A stretch of DNA of 32,972 nt from Deltaproteobacteria bacterium (GTDB lineage Bacteria; Desulfobacterota; Desulfobacteria; Desulfobacterales; Desulfobacteraceae), in the NCBI GenBank assembly GCA_013151635.1, contig JAADHV010000046.1, positions 1 to 32,972 on the forward strand. Direction: 5' to 3'. A program made the translations under genes and the position numbers. Positions 8,118 to 16,262 of the stretch are shown here, in pieces (position 1 is the stretch's first letter; every line of letters starts with the position of its first letter). Under the pieces are notes generated by a model that saw only the letters and a program-made list of their open reading frames with translations, searched no databases and had not been told where the DNA came from.

Positions 8118-8223
8118 ATAAAAATTTGATTTTATTAACATATTGAAATAATAAGCTTATACTTCTGACAGGCAGGAATATGTTTGCAGTTTTAGACAAG
8201 GACTTTAGATTAGGATCAAAGAA

Positions 8224-8243
8224 ATGAATAAAATTTTATTCAT
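8224..8243. promoter_or_regulatory. Perfect 20-bp palindrome, probable upstream activating site
   Basis: ATGAATAAAATTTTATTCAT is its own reverse complement. Its centre is about 140 bases upstream of the predicted livK transcript start. Related sites occur at 8324-8343 and as a tandem pair at 968-1005, upstream of the other sigma-54 promoter of this block. It is the best candidate target of the regulator at 8336-9730. Confidence 0.6.
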
Positions 8244-8323
8244 AGTTCCATGACCGAGCTGTTGTTTAGGCTTTAATTTTAGAGAGTTAAACGAAAAAAG
8301 TAAACTATCGAGAGAATATTATA

Positions 8324-8343
8324 GTATATAAAATTTTATTCAT
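8324..8343. promoter_or_regulatory. Second copy of the activating-site palindrome
   Basis: GTATATAAAATTTTATTCAT matches the perfect site at 8224-8243 at 17 of 20 positions, exactly 100 bases upstream of it. It overlaps the stop codon end of the sigma-54 activator gene. Two sites at this spacing suit cooperative binding of an enhancer-binding protein. Confidence 0.5.
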
Positions 8344-9730
8344 AATCTTGTAGCCCATACCTCTTCATTTTCTGGTACAGGCCGGTACGGTGAATTCCCA
8401 ATAACTGTGCTGCCTGTCCGCGGTTACCCTGGGTAATACGCAGCGCTCTTTCAACAATTTGACGCTCGGCTATGGCCATTTCATCTTTCAATTTTCCCGG
8501 TAGATGACGGGGTTCTTGTTCTCTGGGAAGTCTGTCCTGAATTTCCATGGGTAAGTGATCCACATATAGTGTTCGGTCTCTTGAGATAGAGACCGCCCTT
8601 TGGAGAACATTTTGAAGTTCACGGACGTTTCCGGACCAATCGTAATGCACCAGGAGGCTCATGGCTTCAGGTGATATTCTTTTTGGGGCTGATAGCTTGC
8701 CTTCATGGAATTTAGAAAGCAAGTGATAACAAATGCGTGGTATGTCTTCCCGGATGGTTCGCAGTGCAGGAGTTTTTAAATGAAAAATGTTCAATCTATA
8801 AAAAAGATCCTGTCTGAATTTACCTTCACGAATCCTGGCCTGAAGATCCTGATTAGTGGCAGCGATCACCCGAAAATCCAGTTTTATGGGTTTTAACCCA
8901 CCCAAACGGTCCACTTCAAATTCCTGAATGACACGGAGTAGCTTGGCCTGCATAACCATAGGCATATCCCCAACCTCGTCGAGGAAAATAGTTCCTTTGT
9001 CCGCCAATTCAAATTTCCCTGGTTTTCCCTGCCGGGCGGCGCCGGTGAAGGCTCCGGATTCGTAACCAAAAAGTTCTGATTCAATAAGTTCGTGAGGAAT
9101 AGACGAACAGTTAACGCGAACCAGAGGATTGTCCCTTCGATCACTCATCTGATGAATAGCATTAGCAAAAATCTCTTTGCCGGTACCGGTTTCGCCGGTT
9201 ATCAATACGGTGAGATCCGACCTAGCAGCCTGAATAGCCACACGCTTTGCCTCCTGCATCGGTTTAGCCTCACCAGCAATGTTATCAAAGGTGTAATGCT
9301 TGCTGTATAAGCTCTTAAGTTCCTTCTGATAATAGTCCAAGCGGCTTTCGAGAACCTCGACCTGACGCATAAGCTGCCTGATGTTCTGCGGCTGGACAAA
9401 CATCAACTTGGCCACAGCACCGATGACCATTCCTTCTGAATCTTTAAGCGGAATTCGAGCAATAATATGATCCCGTCCTTGCAGTTTGATCAGACGTCCG
9501 ATCTCTGCCCTGCCGGTGTGTATGACCCTTTGAAGCTCACTCTGTGGATTGAGTTCCAGAATATGTCGGCCTTTAATACGGTCTATAGTAGTTTTATAAA
9601 ACTCTTCATTGGCCGGACTTAAAAATCGAACCATCCCGTCCTTATCCACTAAAATCATGGATTCATAAGGATTTTCGAGCAACGCAGTTAAAAGATCCGG
9701 AGGAATGTCAGGAAAAAAATTTTCTGTCAT
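8336..9730 (-). CDS. Sigma-54-dependent transcriptional activator, PAS-AAA+-Fis
   Basis: The 464-residue protein has an N-terminal PAS domain (about 15-115, MILVDKDGMVRFLSPANEEF), a short coiled coil (115-142), a sigma-54 interaction AAA+ domain with Walker A GETGTGKE (179-186), the sigma-54 contact loop GAFTGA (226-231) and Walker B GTIFLDE (246-252), and a Fis-type helix-turn-helix at about 425-460. There is no receiver domain, so it is probably controlled by a small ligand or redox state sensed by the PAS domain. It is transcribed in the same direction as the liv operon just downstream, whose promoter is of the -24/-12 type. It is therefore the likely regulator of that operon and, through shared palindromes, of the DUF2141 gene. 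The start at 9730 has AAGGAGAC-like bases upstream. Confidence 0.92.
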   Translation of the reverse strand: MTENFFPDIPPDLLTALLENPYESMILVDKDGMVRFLSPANEEFYKTTIDRIKGRHILELNPQSELQRVIHTGRAEIGRLIKLQGRDHIIARIPLKDSEGMVIGAVAKLMFVQPQNIRQLMRQVEVLESRLDYYQKELKSLYSKHYTFDNIAGEAKPMQEAKRVAIQAARSDLTVLITGETGTGKEIFANAIHQMSDRRDNPLVRVNCSSIPHELIESELFGYESGAFTGAARQGKPGKFELADKGTIFLDEVGDMPMVMQAKLLRVIQEFEVDRLGGLKPIKLDFRVIAATNQDLQARIREGKFRQDLFYRLNIFHLKTPALRTIREDIPRICYHLLSKFHEGKLSAPKRISPEAMSLLVHYDWSGNVRELQNVLQRAVSISRDRTLYVDHLPMEIQDRLPREQEPRHLPGKLKDEMAIAERQIVERALRITQGNRGQAAQLLGIHRTGLYQKMKRYGLQDYE

Positions 9731-10044
9731 AATCGGTCTCCTTAGAGTGAATGGACTTTTTAATGCGCATATTCTTATCCTTTGGGCATCATATCCTTGC
9801 CAGGTTCCATGGCGATTCTCATATATGTTTCAGCTCCTGATTCAGGCCGGCTCCTAAATTTTTATTTTACCTTTTACCGCATTGGTATGCTTAAAGCAAA
9901 GATATTCTTTTTGTTGGATATATCCCCGAGCAACTTTAATATATATCCTGTTAAACTTATCTGCATAAATATCTATAATAAATTTTGACTATCTCCTCCA
10001 ATATTGACCCCAATATTGGGGTTGACTCTCCTATTGAACATGGT
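9731..10044. other. Intergenic stretch without a recognisable gene
   Basis: This region upstream of the sigma-54 activator contains short open frames with no ribosome site or family resemblance. It presumably carries the activator's promoter, which I cannot place. A 16-bp palindrome lies at 10007-10022. Confidence 0.5.
9998..10022. repeat. CCAATATTG direct repeat overlapping a 16-bp perfect palindrome
   Basis: CCAATATTG occurs at 9998-10006 and 10010-10018. The second copy lies inside the perfect palindrome ACCCCAATATTGGGGT (10007-10022). It could be an operator or a mobile-element end beside the adjacent IS630 remnant. No protein can be assigned. Confidence 0.4.
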
Positions 10045-10496
10045 TATCAGGATCATGTCTGGTTAGTTCCACTTATTGTTTATGATGCGACATCCAAGCT
10101 TGACCTGTCTGTCAGTGGAGACACGATTACTCGCGCCTTTAACGATATGGGCTGCAGTTACAAAAGACCAAAGCATTCTTGGAACAGCATAAGAATATTC
10201 ACTTATTTTTTCTGCCCCCTTATTCGCCAGAATATAACCCTGCCGAAATATTCTGGTGCTGGATCAAGCCAAAAGTGTATGGATTTTCAGCACTTGGCGG
10301 GTTAAATGAGCTTATATCAAGATTCAGAAAATATGTGTTGCACTATAATAGAAAAAGATTGCCAAGGCCAATATCTTTCAATTTTAAAACTTATGGTAAA
10401 ATTTTACAAAAAATTTATGCGATTATGCTTATTGTACAAATATTTTTTTTATTTAAAGTGTGGAATGTGAGCTATATTGAGCCGATGGATATTTAA
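10045..10496 (+). pseudogene. IS630-family transposase, internally deleted
   Basis: Two pieces of an IS630-type transposase are joined out of frame. The first (to about 10170) reads SGDTITRAFNDMGCSYKRPK, the end of the winged-helix DNA-binding part. The second, in another frame from about 10165, reads AFLEQHKNIHLFFLPPYSPE and then YNPAEIFWCWIKPKVYG, the last acidic-residue region of the DDE domain. The central part with the first two catalytic aspartates is absent. The 3' boundary is uncertain; similarity fades after about 10410. It cannot encode an active transposase. Confidence 0.75.
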
Positions 10497-10794
10497 ATTG
10501 TCAATATTAATGAATATAATTCACTACATTCATAGAATGTATATTCATACATACCTATTTGCTTTGAATCATTTGAAATTTTCCCATATTAAACATGTTT
10601 ACTTTGGAGTAACGAATAAAAACTTATACATATTTTGTTCTTCATACCCTTTTTTTTAAACCCTCCTTATAATAATCTGCCACAATTTAAATTATATTTA
10701 TTATTTCAGTATGTTATAATAAAATATTCTCTTCGGTATAAAATTTGCTATAAACCATTTCGAATATAAACCAACAAAAAGGGAGTTGGACTAA
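10497..10794. other. A/T-rich intergenic stretch, nothing recognised
   Basis: This spacer between two mobile-element remnants is strongly A/T-rich. It has several ATGAAT/ATTCAT inverted arms (for example around 10510-10533), but they do not match the 20-bp palindrome spacing found near the sigma-54 promoters. No gene or RNA is supported. Confidence 0.4.
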
Positions 10795-10989
10795 TTCATA
10801 GCAGAGGTAGGGATAACAAAGATTCTACAGGCTGTCTTTAAGGTTTATTTTCTTAATCTGCCATACGGTTTCAGACTAAAAAGAAATTGTCATCAGACAT
10901 TGGATGCAGTGGAAAAGATGCTTTGGACAGACAAAGGCAAATATACTTTTGATCTCCCGGCCGATGGTGATCTGATAACCTTTTTTTAA
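10795..10989 (+). pseudogene. Group II intron reverse transcriptase/maturase fragment
   Basis: An open frame without a start codon runs from 10795 to the TAA at 10987-10989. It contains KILQAVFKVYF and then LNLPYGFRLKRNCHQTLDAV, closely matching the conserved reverse transcriptase block of bacterial group II intron proteins (usually F...SYGFRP.R.CH.AL). Only about 64 codons remain of a protein normally over 400 residues; the catalytic YADD block, maturase and endonuclease parts are absent. No intron RNA domain V was recognised nearby. It ends 55 bases before the chemotaxis receptor gene. Confidence 0.75.
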
Positions 10990-11044
10990 TGGGTGTCGAC
11001 GGGTAGGTATCGGCATTAATATCTTTGAAAGAAATGGGGACGTG

Positions 11045-13150
11045 ATGAGAAAAAAACTAAGATATAAAATACTATTAGGCGCGTTAATCCTCGTATTTAC
11101 AGTATGTGCAGCTATCACGGCGGTTGTATCTGTTATTATCAATCAACAGAATAGAGCATCAGTCCATGCTGAAATGACTAAAGCGTTATCCAACATTCAA
11201 TACTCTCTTATAGAGCAACAAACACAATCAGGTGACGCTATATCATATGTGGCAACCGCAAACAAACTGGGTGATGATATCAAGTTTTTAGCTGGATTCG
11301 GGCAAAGTGGACTCAGTGTTACCCGGCAAAGCTATGAAAAAATCAGTGATCTTATCACTAAGGCTGCAATTTCCGGGAGCTTTAAGCGTATTTGCGTGTA
11401 TACCAAAGAAGGGAAATTGCTGGCTTACGTCGTTCAAAATGGATCCGACAATATGATTATGGGTTTTTTAAACAATTCAACTTATCATTACAGATCCTTT
11501 AAAAAAGGAGACTTCTATGACAAGCTCCAATTTGAAGAATCCCCCTTTTTGGAGAAAACAGGTCTTAATGCCAAATTTAATGGAGTGGTTCCGACAAAAA
11601 AAAAGGTGTCATTTGACACATCTGGTATGTTTTTGAGTATTAAAACAATGATACCTGTGTATGCGAATTATATTAACAAAAAAACGATGAGTATTGAACC
11701 GGCTCAATTTGGAATTATTATTGCAGAAGCGCTGATTTCTGATGACTTTATTGCCCAGATGAATCGGATGACAGGCATGAAAATTAATTTGTTTGTCAAA
11801 GATATATTCAGTATAGGAAATTTACCGAACTATAAAAAAATAAATATCACTGATGTACCCGTATCCCATCAAGGGGAATGGGCTGTTAAAAAGCAAAAAA
11901 CTTTTTTTCAGGATATCATGGTCAAAGAACAAAATTATTTTCAGGGAATGCTGCCGTTATATTCCACAGGAAAATTTATTGGAGGGCTACTGGTTCTTCA
12001 GCCCGATGATATCGTTAAAGCAAATACACGCCAAATGATACTGACAATTAGTACGGTAGCTTTAATATGCATAATTTTGGTGGTTCCCATGGCCTATTTT
12101 ACTGCTGGCAAACTGGTCCTTCCCCTTATCGATATTGTTGAAAAGCTTAAAGATATAGCACAGGGAGAAGGAGATCTTACTAGCAGACTAAAAGTCAGGT
12201 TAACAGATGAGGTAGGACAGGTCGCATATTGGTTCAATTTATTCATTGATCGTATTCACGGGCTAATTTCAGATGTCGCCCAAAATTCACAGGAATTGAA
12301 TGAGTCCTCTACCAATTTGGCCAAAATTTCCAAATCCATGGCAGCTGGTGCCGAACAAACTGCATTAAATACCAGTTCAGTATCAGCAGCAGGAGAACAG
12401 ATGAGTGTCAATATGGCATCAGTTGCGTCTGCCATGAATGAAGCCACGAGGAATATGGAAACATTGTCCGCTGCTACGGAAGAGATGAACAATACAATAG
12501 CTGAAATTTCCAAAAACACACTAACTGCTAAACATATTACAGATGAAGTTGTTACAAAGACCGATGATGCATCCAATCAAATTGAAAAATTCGGTCATGC
12601 CGCTGCTGATATTGGCAATGTTGTTGAAGTGATCACCAATATATCGGAACAGATCAATCTTCTGGCCTTAAATGCTACCATTGAGGCGGCAAGAGCAGGG
12701 GAGTCAGGAAAAGGATTTGCAGTTGTGGCCAATGAAATAAAAGTCCTAGCAGGACAGACCTCGGATGCTACACGCGAAATTAAAGAAACAGTTGAAAAGA
12801 TTAATTCTTCCGCGGCAATAACGGTCAAACAAATCGATAGTATATCAAATGTGGTGAGTCGGATGGATGAGATCGTTGTGATCATCGCATCGGCTGTTGA
12901 AGAACAATCTGCCACCACTCAGAATATTTCACACAGTATAGTTCAGATGAGCCAGGGAATTGATAATATAGATGGTAATATTTCACAAAGCTCCACTGTT
13001 TCTACTGAAATTGCAAAAGAAATCTGTAAAATCACTGCAACTACCAATGAAATAAGTCAGAGCAGCGATATGGTTGACAATAAATCAAAAGAGCTATCCG
13101 AATTAGCCGAGAAGCTTATGAAACTTGTAAGTAGATTTAAAATATCATGA
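11045..13150 (+). CDS. Methyl-accepting chemotaxis protein
   Basis: The ATG at 11045 is preferred over the GTG at 11042 because GGGGA lies at 11036-11040, 4 bases before it. This gives 701 residues. Order: short cytoplasmic start, transmembrane segment about 10-33, a periplasmic sensor of about 290 residues that looks Cache-like ([17 protein letters not shown] is typical), a second transmembrane segment about 328-352, HAMP domain about 353-405, and a long coiled-coil signalling domain. The conserved tip that contacts CheA and CheW is at about 533-568 ([20 protein letters not shown]). The ligand is unknown. It stands alone between mobile-element remnants, so it is probably a stand-alone receptor feeding a chemotaxis system encoded elsewhere. 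Confidence 0.93.
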   Translation: MRKKLRYKILLGALILVFTVCAAITAVVSVIINQQNRASVHAEMTKALSNIQYSLIEQQTQSGDAISYVATANKLGDDIKFLAGFGQSGLSVTRQSYEKISDLITKAAISGSFKRICVYTKEGKLLAYVVQNGSDNMIMGFLNNSTYHYRSFKKGDFYDKLQFEESPFLEKTGLNAKFNGVVPTKKKVSFDTSGMFLSIKTMIPVYANYINKKTMSIEPAQFGIIIAEALISDDFIAQMNRMTGMKINLFVKDIFSIGNLPNYKKINITDVPVSHQGEWAVKKQKTFFQDIMVKEQNYFQGMLPLYSTGKFIGGLLVLQPDDIVKANTRQMILTISTVALICIILVVPMAYFTAGKLVLPLIDIVEKLKDIAQGEGDLTSRLKVRLTDEVGQVAYWFNLFIDRIHGLISDVAQNSQELNESSTNLAKISKSMAAGAEQTALNTSSVSAAGEQMSVNMASVASAMNEATRNMETLSAATEEMNNTIAEISKNTLTAKHITDEVVTKTDDASNQIEKFGHAAADIGNVVEVITNISEQINLLALNATIEAARAGESGKGFAVVANEIKVLAGQTSDATREIKETVEKINSSAAITVKQIDSISNVVSRMDEIVVIIASAVEEQSATTQNISHSIVQMSQGIDNIDGNISQSSTVSTEIAKEICKITATTNEISQSSDMVDNKSKELSELAEKLMKLVSRFKIS

Positions 13151-13426
13151 GACAATATTATGTATAGCATGAAACCTACTATATAAATTCCCTGAAAGCG
13201 ATACAGAAATTTTTACCATAACAGCAAATCATTTTAGTTGGCTGAAGGAACCTCAGCCTGTAATTAATACACTTGTTTTCCGGTTGAGTGAAAAAGGCTT
13301 AAACAGAACAATTTAAATTTTCAAGGCGCATCAATGCCATAACCTAAAAGCAGGCCATAGAGAAATGGATCTATATCATATTAAATATTTTCTTATATTA
13401 GATCACCGGGCTTGTCCAGGTTAGGG

Positions 13427-14032
13427 TTAGGAGTTTCGCGTCCAATCATATTCCATTTGTTTTGCGGTTCGAACCGCAAGATTTTTACTATCTAAGCGAG
13501 ACACAAGATGCAAGCTCATATCAATTCCAGCCGATATGCCTACTGCAGTTACAACATTGCCTTCGTCAACCCATCGGACATCTCTTTTTATTTGGATGTC
13601 CGGTAACATAGAAACAAGATCAGGAATATCTTCCCAGTGAGTTGTTGCAGCTTTTGATTGAAGTAAACCTGCTTCTCCTAAAAGAAAAGCTCCAGTACAA
13701 ACCGAGGCTGTAATATCGGCTGCACCTGACGACTCTTTAATCCAGGAAATTAAATGCTCCTTCTCTAATTCATCGGAAACAATACCTCCGGGGATAATCA
13801 ATAGATTTATTTTCGGATGATCCGATATGTGGTATCTCGGTACAATCTTGAGCCCTCCTCGTGCCAATACAGGTGCCATCTTCTCACCGACTGTGAAAAC
13901 ATTAAAAAGGTCTGGTAAGGCTGTATCCATTCGAATTTTAACTCTTGAAGCTGTAGAAAAAACTTCAAATGGTCCCGCAAAATCCAGCACTTCTACCTCG
14001 TTGTAAATATATATGCCTACATTTATTGTCAT
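13427..14032 (-). CDS. DJ-1/PfpI family protein (isonitrile-hydratase-like)
   Basis: The 201-residue protein has the class I glutamine-amidotransferase-like fold of the DJ-1/PfpI superfamily. It begins INVGIYIYNEVEVLDFAGPF, has IIPGG (79-83) and the nucleophile elbow ASVCTGAFLL with cysteine 112, and H132 in TTHWED. The pattern VTAVGISAGIDMSLHLV resembles isonitrile hydratases and the N-terminal half of GlxA-type AraC regulators, but no AraC DNA-binding domain follows, so it is a stand-alone enzyme or chaperone-like protein. AGGAG is 8 bases before the ATG. The 276-base spacer to its left contains one short start-less frame that I could not assign. Confidence 0.88.
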   Translation of the reverse strand: MTINVGIYIYNEVEVLDFAGPFEVFSTASRVKIRMDTALPDLFNVFTVGEKMAPVLARGGLKIVPRYHISDHPKINLLIIPGGIVSDELEKEHLISWIKESSGAADITASVCTGAFLLGEAGLLQSKAATTHWEDIPDLVSMLPDIQIKRDVRWVDEGNVVTAVGISAGIDMSLHLVSRLDSKNLAVRTAKQMEYDWTRNS

Positions 14033-14085
14033 AGATAAAACTCCTAACGACCATCATTTGTCCGCCACGAATCTACCGTTAAGCT

Positions 14086-14465
14086 TTGTTGGCGGCTACC
14101 AGCTTGAATCTGCACCAAACTTTGCCTGATGCACTCATGAAGGCGATTAAACCATATCTTGATGATCTGGCTGTTGCCGTAGAATGCATGTTCTTCCTGT
14201 ATTGGGTAGCAAATCTCTGTGAAGATAACAACATCGAATTTATCCTGGGCCATGCGTTATACATGAAAGCTATCCATGGCGGTAAAGCCAAAAATGACAA
14301 AGTCGATTTCCATAAGATCGCAAGCCTTGCAAGAGGGGATACATTATGGCATTTGCATATCCAAGGGGCATGAAATTTACCCGGGATCTTTTGAGACGGA
14401 GAATGCATCTGATGAAAAAACGGGCTGAACTGTTGTGTTATATTCATAATTATAGCAGGTTTTAA
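14086..14465 (+). pseudogene. IS110-family transposase fragment, frameshifted
   Basis: The first frame reads LDDLAVAVECMFFLYWVANL and FILGHALYMKAIHGGKAKND, which is the N-terminal (RuvC-like DEDD) part of an IS110-family transposase. Near 14330 the similarity moves to a different frame: GYIMAFAYPRGMKFTRDLLR then RRMHLMKKRAELLCYIHNYS, ending at TAA 14463-14465. Typical IS110 proteins continue for another 200 or more residues with a C-terminal serine-containing domain, which is absent here. It is a dead fragment lying just upstream of, and divergent from, the DJ-1-like gene. Confidence 0.82.
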
Positions 14466-14825
14466 GACTAATTATTTTTAAATTTAAGTCAGGAAATTTT
14501 ACCTTGTTAACGCTGTAAAAAATGCATTTTGTTAGCCTCTTCGAAGAACTCTGTCCCTGATTCATCCATACACCGCCTGGTCGCTGACCACGTATGGAGA
14601 TTGATATATTGCCGGTTAAATTTGTAGTGACGTAGACTACAATGGACGGCAAGGAACTGATCAAGTTAACGAATATCCTTCACCGAGAATTGCTGGTACA
14701 TGGGAATTGCGGTTGCGGGATCATAGGGTTTATGATATGGCCTTTAAAATGTTAAATACAGATAAAATTCTTTTTCCCGTTCATACCGAGGGTTAAAACC
14801 AAACCGGACAAGGGGGTTGAAATTA
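14466..14825. other. Intergenic stretch before the histidine kinase gene
   Basis: No convincing gene is present. A dyad TGTAGT-N7-ACTACA lies at 14623-14641 and might be an operator. The end of this stretch supplies the AGGGGG ribosome site at 14811-14816 for the kinase gene. A weak -24/-12-like sequence near 14702-14716 was considered and rejected. Confidence 0.4.
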
Positions 14826-16262
14826 ATGAAGCGACGATGGTCAAAGTTTGATCTACAGAATAAAGCCAGGGTAATCGCCTGTCTGGGTCTTGCAATCTGG
14901 CTGCTTAGCTTCTTTATCATGTTTATTGAAATTGAACGTATAAACAAGGCAACCATCGGCCTTGAGCATGTAGAAGATTTATATGATACAATCCTGGAAA
15001 TGAGACGATATGAAAAAAACTTTCTCCTTTACCAGGGCCAGGAGAACCGGAATCAAATTCTGAATCTTTTCAAGAAGGCCCGGGACATATATGAAAAAAT
15101 GACTGCAACTCCCAGTATGGTCTCCGGCATAAAAACCAAAAGCCAATGGCCTGATGCTTTTACCGAATATGGCATTGCGGCGGGAATATTCAAAGACCCT
15201 GTATTAAAAAAAATTTCAAACAAGAACGATCAGGCAAGAATTCGCCTTGCCGGCAGACGATTGGTTGAACTGTCTTTTGATTTACTGAAAAAAAGCCGCA
15301 CACACATTGCCAGAACCACCCATAATGCAATACGGATTCCACTTATTGCCGCAGGCATGATTCTCGGGTTATTTTTTGTCGGGTGGATATTATTGAGCCG
15401 CAAGGTTATCAATCCACTGATTAAGCTTGAACAGGCAACAAAAAAAATCGGTCATGGTGATTTTTCCCCCATCAGCCATCCAGGGAAAATCGAAAGCGAG
15501 GTGGACCGTCTGGTACTGGCATTCAACAGGATGATCGAGGAACTGGATGCCCGGCAGGAACAGATTGTCCATGACAGGAAAATTGCATCGCTGGGCACTC
15601 TTGTTTCAGGTGTGGCCCATGAATTAAACAACCCGATAAATAATATTATACTTACGGTTGATGTACTGGCAGGGGGCAGGAAAATAAAAAAAGAGCGTCA
15701 GGCAGCAATGCTGAAAGACATTCTCAACCAAGCCATACGGGCCAGCGGGATTGTGAAAAACCTTCTTGATTTTTCACGTGCCGAAACCTCTGTTATACAG
15801 GACGTTGATGTCAACAAGGTCCTGGACGAAATCCTTAAAATCACAGACAATGAATTAAGCCTTAAAAAAATCAAACTGCAAAGGCAAAGCGCCAGTGATC
15901 TGCCAGAAATACGTGGAAACCACCAGGAACTGCAGCAGGTTTTCCTAAACCTTGTTGTCAACGCCATTCATGCTATGAAAAGAGGGGGAGAATTATCCAT
16001 CCGTACTTTCCACGATGATGGCGGCCGGGTTATTGTTTCGGTCCGGGATACGGGTGAAGGCATACCCGAAGATATAATGCCCAATATTTTCGATCCTTTT
16101 TTTACAACCAAAGAAATCGGTAAAGGGACGGGGCTTGGCCTTTCGGTAAGCTTTGGAATCGTTAAAAAACACGGTGGCCGAATAACAGTAAAAAGTTCTA
16201 TGGAAAAAGGCACCATATTTAAGGTAACCCTTCCTGCTAAAGAAGAAATGATTTATGAATAA
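14826..16262 (+). CDS. Membrane-bound sensor histidine kinase (HAMP-HisKA-HATPase)
   Basis: The ATG at 14826 is chosen because AGGGGG lies 9 bases upstream; the TTG at 14817 abuts that site. The 478-residue protein has transmembrane segments at about 16-35 and 171-190 enclosing a small, mainly helical periplasmic sensor (DTILEMRRYEKNFLLYQGQE, reminiscent of four-helix-bundle sensors), a HAMP domain, the phosphorylated histidine H265 in GVAHELNNPINN, and an ATPase domain with N box VNAIHAM, DTGEGIPED and GTGLGLSVS. It overlaps the response regulator gene by 8 bases, so the two are a cognate pair. The signal is unknown. Confidence 0.93.
   Translation: MKRRWSKFDLQNKARVIACLGLAIWLLSFFIMFIEIERINKATIGLEHVEDLYDTILEMRRYEKNFLLYQGQENRNQILNLFKKARDIYEKMTATPSMVSGIKTKSQWPDAFTEYGIAAGIFKDPVLKKISNKNDQARIRLAGRRLVELSFDLLKKSRTHIARTTHNAIRIPLIAAGMILGLFFVGWILLSRKVINPLIKLEQATKKIGHGDFSPISHPGKIESEVDRLVLAFNRMIEELDARQEQIVHDRKIASLGTLVSGVAHELNNPINNIILTVDVLAGGRKIKKERQAAMLKDILNQAIRASGIVKNLLDFSRAETSVIQDVDVNKVLDEILKITDNELSLKKIKLQRQSASDLPEIRGNHQELQQVFLNLVVNAIHAMKRGGELSIRTFHDDGGRVIVSVRDTGEGIPEDIMPNIFDPFFTTKEIGKGTGLGLSVSFGIVKKHGGRITVKSSMEKGTIFKVTLPAKEEMIYE

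Noticed and set aside
8046-8141. N-terminal extension of the LivK-like protein from an ATG at 8141
   Set aside because: It would run through the -24/-12 promoter, lacks a ribosome site, and would bury the signal peptide that begins at 8045.
9768-9781. Sigma-54-like GG-N10-GC before the PAS-type activator
   Set aside because: Only the invariant bases match; the rest differs from the consensus, so chance is likely.
9782-9988. 68-codon open frame upstream of the IS630 relic
   Set aside because: Low-complexity, A/T-rich translation without a ribosome site or family features.
10505-10560. Cluster of ATGAAT/ATTCAT arms that resembles the liv palindrome
   Set aside because: The arm spacing differs (12 or more bases instead of 8) and the region is so A/T-rich that chance matches are expected.
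13172-13316. Start-less open frame after the chemotaxis receptor (TITANHFSWLKEPQPVINTLV)
   Set aside because: No start codon, no ribosome site and no recognised family; possibly a relic, but I cannot support a gene.
14702-14716. Sigma-54-like sequence before the membrane histidine kinase
   Set aside because: The GG and GC spacing fits, but the remaining -24 bases do not match the consensus; an overlapping TGGTAC has a 12-base spacing.
14643-14756. 37-codon frame MDGKELIKLTNILHRELLVH
   Set aside because: No ribosome site and no resemblance to a known protein, next to IS110 debris.
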